Shown here: one piece after another, positions 1-5,345 of the stretch
Numbering within the stretch: the stretch's first letter is position 1
How the letters are laid out: every line of letters begins with the position of its first letter
Origin: an uncultured Lachnospiraceae bacterium
GTDB lineage: Bacteria; Bacillota; Clostridia; Lachnospirales; Lachnospiraceae
Assembly (NCBI GenBank): GCA_958422845.1
Contig: CATZPU010000070.1
Location: 1-6,421, forward strand
Direction of reading: 5' to 3'
DNA length: 6,421 bases
The notes under the pieces: model-generated
Databases searched by the model: none
Seen by the model: the letters and a program-made list of their open reading frames with translations, nothing else
What the model was told of the DNA's origin: nothing
Program-made: the position numbers and the translations under genes

Positions 1-156
1 CGGCGCTTCCGTTGGTTTCTCTGTCGGTGCCTCCGTCAGCGCTTCCGTTGGTTTCTCCGTCGGCGCTTCTGTTGGTTTCTCTGTCGGTTTCTCCGTCGGC
101 GCTTCCGTTGGTTTCTCTGTTGGTGCTTCTGTTGGTTTCTCCGTTGGCGCTTCCGT
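1..156 (-). repeat. Tandem 12-base repeat encoding TEAP/TEKP tetrapeptides
   Basis: Thirteen consecutive 12-base units are read on the minus strand as TEAP or TEKP, mostly alternating so that the effective period is 24 bases. One unit reads TEAL. Two TEKP units are adjacent, which breaks the alternation and suggests past unit gain or loss. Synonymous codon differences (ACA/ACG, CCA/CCG) show the copies are not all recent duplicates. The array continues to the window edge, so its full length is unknown. Confidence 0.9.
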
Positions 157-378
157 CACCTTCTCGGTCGGCGCCTGTGTCTCTGCCGCTTTCTCAGTCG
201 GCGCTTCTGTCAGTGCCTGTGGCTCCGCGGCTTTTTCACTTGCCGCTTCTACAGGCATCTGTGTCTCCGCCACCATCGCGGCAGGCTGAGTCTCCTGTGC
301 GGACGCCATACCGGTGCCTGAAAACAAAAGTGACGCCGCCATCGCAGCAGCAGCTATTTTCCGAAACTTCTTATACAT
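1..378 (-). CDS. Secreted Thr-Glu-Pro repeat protein, N-terminal part (truncated by window edge)
   Basis: The reading frame begins at an ATG (378-376) and stays open for 126 codons to the window edge, so the C-terminal part is missing. A GGGAGG-type ribosome binding site lies about 6 bases upstream. Residues 1-27 form a classic Sec signal peptide: a basic start (KK..RK), an Ala-rich hydrophobic core, and a probable cleavage site after ASA at residue 27. Residues 28-74 are Ala/Glu/Thr/Gln-rich, and residues 75-126 are 13 tandem tetrapeptides of TEAP or TEKP type. Such Pro/Thr-rich stretches usually act as extended, surface-exposed spacers between the membrane or wall and a functional domain. 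That domain would lie beyond the window, so no function can be assigned. The opposite strand of the repeat is also open in one frame, but that is an artefact of the repetitive composition. Export is well supported; the role is unknown. Confidence 0.85.
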   Translation of the reverse strand, partial: MYKKFRKIAAAAMAASLLFSGTGMASAQETQPAAMVAETQMPVEAASEKAAEPQALTEAPTEKAAETQAPTEKVTEAPTEKPTEAPTEKPTEAPTEKPTEKPTEAPTEKPTEALTEAPTEKPTEAP

Positions 379-492
379 ATGAATCCTCCCCGTTCATGGA
401 ATTATTCTGCCAAAATGAATCATTTCCGATAGCTGTTCCGATGTAATTACCTGAAGCACCTCGAAACAACTGCCATTTCTGACCATATATCA

Positions 493-521
493 AGTATAGT
501 ACATCCTTCTTTTTCGGTAAA
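493..521 (-). promoter_or_regulatory. Candidate promoter of the secreted repeat protein
   Basis: Read on the minus strand, TTTACC (521-516) and TATACT (498-493) are separated by 17 bases. This would give a leader of about 105-110 bases before the ATG at 378. An overlapping alternative, TTGTTT with TACTAT at the same spacing, lies three bases further upstream. The -35 matches are weak, so confidence is moderate. Confidence 0.4.
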
Positions 522-572
522 CAAAAATATTCTTAAGAAATTTCTCATTTTATGGAACTTATTCTTTATTAT

Positions 573-586
573 CAACTTATAAGTTG
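573..586. promoter_or_regulatory. Perfect 14-bp palindrome, possible operator
   Basis: CAACTTATAAGTTG is a perfect palindrome ending 10 bases before the -35 box of the ATPase promoter. The position and symmetry fit a binding site for a dimeric regulator. No regulator is encoded next to it in the window, so this is inference from structure only. Confidence 0.4.
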
Positions 587-596
587 CCATTTCTAA

Positions 597-625
597 TTGA
601 CATTCTTTTTCAAAACCGGTATACT
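597..625 (+). promoter_or_regulatory. Near-consensus sigma-A promoter of the DUF234 ATPase gene
   Basis: A perfect -35 box TTGACA (597-602) is followed, after exactly 17 bases, by the -10 box TATACT (620-625), which matches five of six consensus bases. Transcription should start near 632 and leave a leader of about 80 bases before the ATG at 712. This is the best promoter in the window by sequence. Confidence 0.8.
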
Positions 626-639
626 GAGATAAAATACTT

Positions 640-662
640 GCAGTAATTTGAGCAATTACTGC
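640..662 (+). promoter_or_regulatory. Inverted repeat in the ATPase leader
   Basis: GCAGTAATT (640-648) and AATTACTGC (654-662) are perfect reverse complements around a 5-base spacer. The element starts about 8 bases after the predicted transcription start. It could be an operator for a repressor or an RNA hairpin in the leader. It has no following T-run, so it is not an intrinsic terminator. Confidence 0.45.
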
Positions 663-698
663 GCGTACATCCATACTGTTGCTATTTTTTCCAAAAAT

Positions 699-704
699 GA
701 GGTG
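699..704 (+). promoter_or_regulatory. Ribosome binding site that decides the ATPase start
   Basis: GAGGTG lies 7 bases upstream of the ATG at 712. In-frame upstream candidates, a TTG at 679 and an ATG at 697, lack a comparable site, and the 697 codon overlaps this one. The 712 start is therefore preferred. Confidence 0.7.
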
Positions 705-711
705 TTTATCC

Positions 712-2097
712 ATGTATTCTCTGTTTTCTTCTGATATTCAAAAATTAAACACGCTGTACAATCGGCCGCAGTTTTCCTTCGTCTTTCTCTACGGTCGATA
801 CGGAACCGGAAAGACACAGCTTGTCCGCGAATTTTGCAAAGGCAAGCCTGCGTTTTTTTTCACAGCGCAGGAAATGCTTCCTGCCAGAGCGCTTGAGGCG
901 TTTCACCATGAAGTAATACACAGTCTGCATCCTGCAAAAAAACCTGCTCCGTTTACAAACTGGGAACAGGCATTTTCCTATATTTCTGATATATCCTTTA
1001 CTCACCGGCTCGTTCTTGTGCTGGACGAGTTTCAATATCTAATGCAGCGCGATCCGAATTTTGCAGAAGCATTTACATACGCCGTACATCACAGCTTCCC
1101 CAAGGGAAAAATTTTTTTGATCGTAACAAGCTCCGCCCCTGCCTATGCCAAAAATCTGATGGAATCTCCGGCAGCGCCGCCCTTTGAGGCGATCACAGCA
1201 AGAGCGCAGCTTGAACGGATTCCGTTTTATACGTGTCAGCCATACTTTTCCGGCTACACGCCGCCCGAACAGCTCGCACTGTACGGGATCACCGGAGGGC
1301 TTCCGGCGAATCTTTTACTGCTTGACCAGAAACGCACGGCAGAGGAAAATATTATCTCTCTGTTTTTTCACCGCGATTCACCGCTCCTCTTCCTGCCGCA
1401 GACGTGGCTGCACCGTGAGCTGCGCGAGATTTCCACCTACAATCTGCTTTTGGAGATCATCGCAAACGATTGCGCAAAGCTTGCCGACATTGCTGCGGCA
1501 GCAGACATCGGTACGAACAAATGTGCAAAATACTTAAATGTCCTCATCGACCTCGGACTTCTGAAAAAAGAATTTCCGGCAGCAGGCGATGTGCAAAAAA
1601 AGGTTCGCTACATCTTTGCAGACCACATGATGCGTTTCTGGTACCGTTTTGTTTTTCCAAACATCAGTTCCATTCTGTTCGGCAACGGGGAACGTACTTA
1701 CACGGAGTATGTCAGACCGCAGCTAGACAAATATCTGCTCCCCGTGTTTGAATCCGTCTGCGCAGATTATCTGGAACGGCTTGCTGCGGCAAAACAGACG
1801 CCTTTTACGTATCATCATACCGGATCGTGGTGGTGCGGCGGCACAAAACGCGAACCTTTTTTCCGCATTCCGCTCGTCGCGGCCGATGAAACGCACACCG
1901 TCCTCGGCGCATGCCACTGCGATAAAACGCCTGCGGACATCACGTATCTTGACAATCTCCTACGTCCGCTCGAGCCTTTTGGCGACCGCAGACGATACTG
2001 CTGTATCTTTTCCACCTCCGGCTTCACCGAGCCGCTTGCAAAGGCTGCCGCCGATGCCGGAAACGTATGGCTTATAGGGCTTGATGATATGGTGTGA
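712..2097 (+). CDS. DUF234-type P-loop ATPase with degenerate nuclease-like C-terminus
   Basis: The product is 461 residues and resembles the archaeal-type ATPase/DUF234 family (COG1672-like), whose members are large cytoplasmic ATP-binding proteins of poorly known function. The N-terminal P-loop domain shows Walker A GRYGTGKT at residues 28-35, Walker B LVLVLDEFQ at 100-108, and a sensor-like strand IVTSSAP soon after. A middle winged-helix-like region (about 245-300) leads into the family signature RYIFADHMMRFWYRF (from residue 299). The C-terminal domain corresponds to the DUF234 PD-(D/E)XK-like fold and keeps the GxWW marker (371-374). However, the expected EID and ECK positions read RIP (385-387) and ACH (400-402), so nuclease activity is unlikely. 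The gene stands alone behind its own strong promoter. Overlapping frames (for example 1184-1537 and 1748-2077) are shadows. The family call is strong; the biological role is unknown. Confidence 0.85.
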   Translation: MYSLFSSDIQKLNTLYNRPQFSFVFLYGRYGTGKTQLVREFCKGKPAFFFTAQEMLPARALEAFHHEVIHSLHPAKKPAPFTNWEQAFSYISDISFTHRLVLVLDEFQYLMQRDPNFAEAFTYAVHHSFPKGKIFLIVTSSAPAYAKNLMESPAAPPFEAITARAQLERIPFYTCQPYFSGYTPPEQLALYGITGGLPANLLLLDQKRTAEENIISLFFHRDSPLLFLPQTWLHRELREISTYNLLLEIIANDCAKLADIAAAADIGTNKCAKYLNVLIDLGLLKKEFPAAGDVQKKVRYIFADHMMRFWYRFVFPNISSILFGNGERTYTEYVRPQLDKYLLPVFESVCADYLERLAAAKQTPFTYHHTGSWWCGGTKREPFFRIPLVAADETHTVLGACHCDKTPADITYLDNLLRPLEPFGDRRRYCCIFSTSGFTEPLAKAAADAGNVWLIGLDDMV

Positions 2098-2321
2098 CGA
2101 AAGCTCTCACATTACACACATTTATAACAAGATGTCTGTCGCGGTACAAACAGATACATACCCCTGCGCAGATAGTTTTCGCTATAGGACAGGACGTTAA
2201 AACGCAGGGATGCATTTGCGGCATCTTCCCATTCGCCGCAGTGCGATCCCGCAAAGCGCTTTATGGCTGAAATTAAACCAAACAGATCTGCAAATTGGAA
2301 GTTGCACAGGAGAAAATATAA
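2098..2321. other. Intergenic stretch, possible minus-strand gene remnant
   Basis: These 224 bases separate the ATPase from the acetyltransferase gene. No clear terminator or promoter was found. GC content resembles the host-like genes rather than the AT-rich gene that follows. A minus-strand frame from about 2258 to 2112 reads as protein-like sequence with many aromatic and charged residues (it includes HCGEWEDA and NYLRRGMYLFVPRQ) and ends in a stop at 2114-2112. It has no credible start of its own, so it may be the end of a decayed gene. I do not recognise the family. Confidence 0.3.
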
Positions 2322-2783
2322 ATGGAGATAAAGCAATTAACGGATAATTTGGAACAACAAAAGATTGTGCGATTCATTCTCAAATCCCTTCCCGATTGGT
2401 TCGGAATACCGGAGGCAAGGGAAACGTACATAGCGGAAAGTATTGATAAAATCTTCTTCTGCGCTTATGATAAGGATGAACCTGTCGGATTTTTATATTT
2501 AAAGGAAACGGGAAATGCTACTGTCGAATTATATGTTATGGGGATATTAAAGGAATTTCATAGAAATGGTATCGGTCGGGAATTGTTTCATCATGCAAAG
2601 GAAACGGCTGCTCAAAGAGGATATTCATTTATTCAGGTAAAGACGGTTCAAATGGGAAAATATGAGGAATATGACAGAACCAACAAATTTTATCTTTCTC
2701 TTGGCTTTAAAGAATTTGAGGTATTTCCCACATTATGGGATGCGTGGAATCCGTGCCAAATATATGTTATGAGCTTGAAATAA
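2322..2783 (+). CDS. GNAT-family N-acetyltransferase
   Basis: The product is 153 residues, the usual length of a single-domain GNAT enzyme, which transfers an acetyl group from acetyl-CoA to an amine. The acetyl-CoA-binding motif A is visible as VMGILKEFHRNGIGREL (about residues 72-88). The pyrophosphate loop is HRNGIG, with His in place of the more usual Gln or Arg. The motif B-like NKFYLSLGF (121-129) contains the Tyr that often acts as general acid. The ATG is preceded by AGGAG with 9-base spacing. The gene is clearly AT-rich (about 33-42% GC on three sampled lines, against 50-58% in sampled neighbouring genes) and points toward the opposite-strand upp operon, so horizontal acquisition is plausible. 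The substrate cannot be told from the sequence; small molecules, peptides and ribosomal proteins are all possible. No clear promoter was found upstream. Confidence 0.88.
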   Translation: MEIKQLTDNLEQQKIVRFILKSLPDWFGIPEARETYIAESIDKIFFCAYDKDEPVGFLYLKETGNATVELYVMGILKEFHRNGIGRELFHHAKETAAQRGYSFIQVKTVQMGKYEEYDRTNKFYLSLGFKEFEVFPTLWDAWNPCQIYVMSLK

Positions 2784-2786
2784 CTT

Positions 2787-2814
2787 AAAACTCAGGGATT
2801 CATCCCTCGCTTTT
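2787..2814. terminator. Probable bidirectional intrinsic terminator between the acetyltransferase and upp
   Basis: AGGGA and TCCCT form a 5-bp stem around TTCA (2794-2807). It is flanked by AAAA on the left and TTTT on the right, which can extend the hairpin after a small internal loop. A T-run therefore follows the stem on both strands, which fits a terminator shared by the converging acetyltransferase and tsaC-upp transcripts. The stem is short, so strength is uncertain. Confidence 0.5.
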
Positions 2815-2848
2815 ACCGGTCAAGCCCAATTATCGCACAGATACAATG

Positions 2849-2883
2849 GCGCACTTCTATACGGAACTATCCCATATGTGCGC
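2849..2883. repeat. Inverted repeat (GCGCAC / GTGCGC)
   Basis: GCGCAC (2849-2854) and GTGCGC (2878-2883) are perfect reverse complements around a 23-base loop. The element lies in the non-coding region downstream of upp and could form an RNA hairpin at the 3' end of that transcript. No function can be assigned from sequence alone. Confidence 0.35.
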
Positions 2884-2901
2884 GTTACGGTTATCTCTTA
2901 T

Positions 2902-2945
2902 GGCAAGGAGCTGTTGCGCCACCCCTTGCCTATTTTACTTTCTTA
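2902..2945 (+). terminator. Hairpin followed by a T-rich tract, second terminator candidate
   Basis: GGCAAGG (2902-2908) pairs perfectly with CCTTGCC (2924-2930), and the plus strand then reads TATTTTACTTTCTTACTTTC. The arrangement resembles an intrinsic terminator on the plus strand. It lies about 120 bases after the acetyltransferase stop, so it may be a backup or may belong to a separate structured element. The 15-base loop is longer than usual for a terminator. Confidence 0.4.
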
Positions 2946-2958
2946 CTTTCTTACAACC

Positions 2959-3033
2959 GCCTGATTAAGCTGAGGGACATATATCGCCTGATTATTCGTA
3001 CAGCGCATCTATCCGCTGCTCTGCCTGATTATT
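2959..3033. repeat. Three copies of GCCTGATTA at the 3' end of upp
   Basis: GCCTGATTA occurs at 2959-2967, 2986-2994 and 3023-3031; the last two copies continue with TT. The rightmost copy includes the upp stop codon. The start-to-start spacing is 27 and then 37 bases, so this is not a regular tandem array. It may reflect local duplication. Confidence 0.5.
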
Positions 3034-3658
3034 TTGTTCCGAAAATACGGTCTCCGGCATCGCCAAGTCCCGGAACGATGTATCCGTGATCGTTCAAATG
3101 ATCGTCAAGCGCGCCGATATAAATATCCACATCCGGATGCGCTTTTTTCATTGCCTCTACGCCCTCCGGTGCTGCAATAATACACATAAAGCGGATATGC
3201 TTTACTCCTTTATCCTTGAGCATCTGAATCGCTGCGATCGCAGATCCTCCCGTCGCAAGCATCGGATCTACGACGAAGATCTCCCTCTCTCCCGAATCAG
3301 CCGGAAGCTTGCAGAAATATTCTACCGGCTTTAATGTCTCAGGATCACGGTATAATCCGATATGTCCCACCTTTGCGGCAGGGATCATTGCCAGCATACC
3401 TTCTACCATACCAAGTCCCGCTCTCAGGATCGGAACAACTGCGAGCTTCTTTCCGCTTAATTCCTTTACTGTCGTTTTGCAGATCGGCGTCTCAATCTCC
3501 ACATCCTGAAGCTTCAGATCGCGCGTTGCCTCATAGCACATGTGCATTGCGATCTCACTGATCAATGCTCTGAAATCTCTGGAGCCCGTATCGCATCTGC
3601 GGATCAGGCCGATCTTGTGCTGGATCAGCGGATGATCCATAACCATTACTTTCTGCAT
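3029..3658 (-). CDS. upp: Uracil phosphoribosyltransferase
   Basis: The enzyme converts uracil and PRPP to UMP and diphosphate, the key step of uracil salvage in the cytoplasm. The 209-residue length is typical of bacterial Upp. The N-terminal DHPLIQHK (8-15), PILRAGLGM (76-84), the PRPP-binding loop [11 protein letters not shown] (130-140) and the uracil-site segment [13 protein letters not shown] (192-204) are all intact, so the protein should be active. The ATG shares its A with the stop of the upstream gene (TAATG), and a GAGGAG site lies 11 bases upstream inside that gene, which points to translational coupling. It is the last gene of the tsaC - phosphatase-like - upp operon. In Bacillus and many Clostridia upp lies in a related neighbourhood, often with rpiB or glyA, which are absent here. 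Confidence 0.97.
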   Translation of the reverse strand: MQKVMVMDHPLIQHKIGLIRRCDTGSRDFRALISEIAMHMCYEATRDLKLQDVEIETPICKTTVKELSGKKLAVVPILRAGLGMVEGMLAMIPAAKVGHIGLYRDPETLKPVEYFCKLPADSGEREIFVVDPMLATGGSAIAAIQMLKDKGVKHIRFMCIIAAPEGVEAMKKAHPDVDIYIGALDDHLNDHGYIVPGLGDAGDRIFGTK

Positions 3659-4122
3659 TAGTTCATCAACTCCTCTTCATTTAATTGTACTACCAATTTT
3701 GTTATCAGACCATCGAGCTGGGCAAAACACAGACCATAGTCCACTAATGCCCCTCCGTATGGGTCCATAACCTCCCATGTTTCTCCGACGTACTGATTCA
3801 GCACGAAAATACGCGATCCGTCTACATCAAAATCACTGATCACTTTCTGCCTGACGCTCTCGTTTACTGCCATGACAAGCGTTCTGTCATCAAAATCCTC
3901 CCGCACGAGCGGATCGCTCATATGCTCTTTCATCGTCAGACCGTTGCTGACAAGCACGGCCTCGGCCTTTGGATTGATCGGCTCAGGAAACAGCACAACC
4001 ACACCTTTTGACAGGATCGTAAGTTCCTCCAACAGATATTTACTGCGCAGAATGGCTTCTGCCATCGGTCCTTCTGCCGTATCCCCATTACTTACAAAAA
4101 TCAGTCTATCGTACTTCTTCAA
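3658..4122 (-). CDS. Low-molecular-weight phosphatase homologue, predicted inactive (YwlE-like)
   Basis: The product is 154 residues, normal for the LMW protein-tyrosine/arginine phosphatase family. Active members have a P-loop of the form CxxNxCRSPMAE (YwlE reads CTGNTCRSPMAE). Here residues 11-22 read [12 protein letters not shown]. The nucleophile Cys is Ser11, the phosphate-binding Arg is Glu17, and Asn and the second Cys are also replaced. The Thr that gives YwlE its arginine-phosphate preference (Thr15 here) and the general-acid Asp in MDPYGG (Asp120) remain. The rest of the fold aligns by eye along its length. The protein is therefore predicted to have lost catalysis while keeping its structure, perhaps as a binding or regulatory protein. 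The gene lies 33 bases after tsaC and overlaps upp by one base, the same surroundings as ywlE. It starts with TTG behind a good ribosome binding site. Family membership is well supported; loss of activity is inference from residues. Confidence 0.85.
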   Translation of the reverse strand: MKKYDRLIFVSNGDTAEGPMAEAILRSKYLLEELTILSKGVVVLFPEPINPKAEAVLVSNGLTMKEHMSDPLVREDFDDRTLVMAVNESVRQKVISDFDVDGSRIFVLNQYVGETWEVMDPYGGALVDYGLCFAQLDGLITKLVVQLNEEELMN

Positions 4123-4130
4123 TGTCTTTG

Positions 4131-4136
4131 CTCCTT
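4131..4136 (-). promoter_or_regulatory. Ribosome binding site supporting a TTG start
   Basis: AAGGAG on the minus strand lies 8 bases upstream of the TTG at 4122-4120. No in-frame ATG lies near it, and the protein aligns with the family from this codon, so the unusual TTG start is accepted. Confidence 0.7.
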
Positions 4137-4155
4137 GTCCTCAAAAATACCCTCA

Positions 4156-5202
4156 TTATGCCGGAATGATCTGATGTCCCGCCGCCTTGATCAGACGGTT
4201 CATAATAGCCTGCCCCATCTGCGGCGTATCAAATGACTCCGAATATATCACCGTAACGTCCATCTCGTCAAATTCCCGCAAAATTCCGTACAGATGGCGG
4301 GCGATCGAAGTTTCATCCCGTCGCGATCCGATCGACTTCACAACTCCGCCGCGGTAATACGATGCCGACTCATCCGTTCCGATCACGCCAACGCGCTCGC
4401 CGCTTTGCAAATGCTGCGCTGTAAGCTCGTTGATCCTTTCCCGCACGCGATGCATCTCGCCCTCAACGATAAAAAGCTGCGCTTTCGGCGCGTAATGACG
4501 GTACTTCATACCGGGCGCCTTCGGCCGGATATCCGCATTATCCGAGATCAGTCCTTTATCCATCTCTACCCTGCCGACCGCCGCCGCGAGCATCTCTTCA
4601 TTGATATAGCCGGGACGCAGGATCGTCGGAACGTCCTCCGTAAGGTCTACGATCGTAGACTCCAGACCGATATCCGCATCTCCGCCGTCGATGATCATAT
4701 CTATCACACCGTCCATATCCTGCGCAACGTGCTGCGCCGTCGTCGGGCTCGGTCTGCCTGATGTATTCGCACTCGGAGCCGCTACGTATCCGCCGCCTGC
4801 ACGGATCAGAGCGCGCGCCACCTCATTTGCAGGCATCCGTACCGCCACCGTATCCAGCCCGCCGGTCGTACCAAGCGGCACCTGTGCTGACTTCTTCAAT
4901 ATCATCGTAAGCGGTCCCGGCCAGAACGCATCCGCCAACAGCTTTGCCTGCGCAGGCACCTCTTCTGCGATCCGGTAAATCGCATCCCAGTCCGCAATGT
5001 GTACGATCAGGGGATTGTCAGAAGGACGTCCCTTTGCTCTGTAGATCTTCGCAGATGCCGTCTCGTCAAGCGCATTTGCGCCGAGGCCGTATACCGTCTC
5101 CGTCGGAAATGCGACCAGACCTCCTCTTTTTAGAATCTCACCAGCGCGGCGTATCCCTTCTTCTTTCACACCGTCACGCATGACTTCCATAGCCGTCTCC
5201 AT
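4156..5202 (-). CDS. tsaC: L-threonylcarbamoyladenylate synthase, two-domain Sua5 type
   Basis: The enzyme makes threonylcarbamoyl-AMP from threonine, bicarbonate and ATP, the first step in forming t6A at position 37 of ANN-decoding tRNAs. At 348 residues it is the long Sua5/YwlC form. The YrdC domain spans about 15-205 and contains GGLVAFPTETVYGLGANA (27-44), the substrate-binding KGRPSDNPL (57-65) and APSANTSGRPSPT (142-154). The linker with KAPGMKYRHYAPK (228-240) closes over the active site in this family, and the Sua5 domain follows to the C-terminus. An in-frame ATG eight codons upstream (5226) is rejected because it directly abuts the -10 box and has no ribosome binding site. The chosen ATG has GGTGGAG 7 bases upstream. 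It is the first gene of the operon with the phosphatase homologue and upp. The symbol sua5 or ywlC would also be correct. Confidence 0.95.
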   Translation of the reverse strand: METAMEVMRDGVKEEGIRRAGEILKRGGLVAFPTETVYGLGANALDETASAKIYRAKGRPSDNPLIVHIADWDAIYRIAEEVPAQAKLLADAFWPGPLTMILKKSAQVPLGTTGGLDTVAVRMPANEVARALIRAGGGYVAAPSANTSGRPSPTTAQHVAQDMDGVIDMIIDGGDADIGLESTIVDLTEDVPTILRPGYINEEMLAAAVGRVEMDKGLISDNADIRPKAPGMKYRHYAPKAQLFIVEGEMHRVRERINELTAQHLQSGERVGVIGTDESASYYRGGVVKSIGSRRDETSIARHLYGILREFDEMDVTVIYSESFDTPQMGQAIMNRLIKAAGHQIIPA

Positions 5203-5209
5203 AAGCCTT

Positions 5210-5216
5210 CTCCACC
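5210..5216 (-). promoter_or_regulatory. Ribosome binding site that decides the tsaC start
   Basis: GGTGGAG on the minus strand lies 7 bases upstream of the ATG at 5202-5200. The upstream ATG at 5226 has nothing comparable, so initiation at 5202 is favoured. Confidence 0.7.
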
Positions 5217-5226
5217 TTTCTGACAT

Positions 5227-5255
5227 AGTATACCACTTTACGCCCTATTTTGAAA
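5227..5255 (-). promoter_or_regulatory. Promoter of the tsaC operon (extended -10)
   Basis: On the minus strand TGG precedes TATACT (5232-5227), giving an extended -10 element. A weak -35 candidate TTTCAA lies 17 bases upstream (5255-5250). Transcription should start near 5220, leaving a leader of only about 18 bases before the ATG at 5202. Confidence 0.6.
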
Positions 5256-5303
5256 CCATTTTATGATTTTTTCGCGTTTGCCGTGTTCAAAAAGGTACAT
5301 TTG

Positions 5304-5312
5304 TGCTAAAAT
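5304..5312 (+). promoter_or_regulatory. Promoter of the S1-domain gene (extended -10)
   Basis: TGC followed by TAAAAT forms an extended -10 element, with only a weak -35 match (TGTTCA, 5284-5289) 17 bases upstream. The predicted start near 5319 gives a leader of about 27 bases. A strong GGAGG site (5332-5336) lies 9 bases before the ATG at 5346. The TATATATT just downstream could be an alternative -10. Confidence 0.5.
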
Positions 5313-5345
5313 GGCACTATATATTTTGAACGGAGGAAAAGAAGA

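Larger units (their letters stand above)
379..711. other. AT-rich divergent intergenic spacer, 333 bases
   Basis: This spacer separates the leftward secreted repeat protein from the rightward ATPase gene. It contains a candidate minus-strand promoter (493-521), a perfect palindrome (573-586), a strong plus-strand promoter (597-625) and an inverted repeat in the expected leader (640-662). A minus-strand frame is open across much of it (713-447), but it has no convincing ribosome binding site and its product has no recognisable motif, so I treat it as non-coding. Confidence 0.7.

Noticed and set aside
1..156. Repeat array considered as CRISPR
   Set aside because: The units are 12 bases, in frame and contiguous, with no unique spacers. 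They encode a tetrapeptide repeat.
12..446. Plus-strand open frame across the repeat region
   Set aside because: It is the complement of the TEAP/TEKP repeat and gives a Ser/Leu/Pro-rich nonsense product. The minus-strand frame has the signal peptide and ribosome binding site.
447..713. Minus-strand open frame of 88 codons in the divergent spacer
   Set aside because: It has no convincing ribosome binding site and no recognisable motif, and it overlaps the strong plus-strand promoter and both inverted repeats.
2162..2219. CCCTGCG / CGCAGGG inverted repeat in the gap before the acetyltransferase, considered as a terminator for the ATPase gene
   Set aside because: The 44-base loop is too long and no T-run follows. 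It may simply be part of the putative gene remnant.
2263..2331. Small plus-strand frame (22 codons) overlapping the acetyltransferase start, considered as a leader peptide
   Set aside because: There is no ribosome binding site before its ATG, and nothing suggests attenuation.
2846..2968. Plus-strand frame of 40 codons downstream of the acetyltransferase
   Set aside because: There is no ribosome binding site, the composition is odd (Cys/Leu/Phe-rich), and it spans two hairpins, so structured non-coding sequence is more likely.
4294..4761. Plus-strand open frame of 155 codons opposite tsaC
   Set aside because: The minus strand here encodes a well-conserved TsaC. The plus-strand product has no recognisable motif and is a shadow of high-GC codons.
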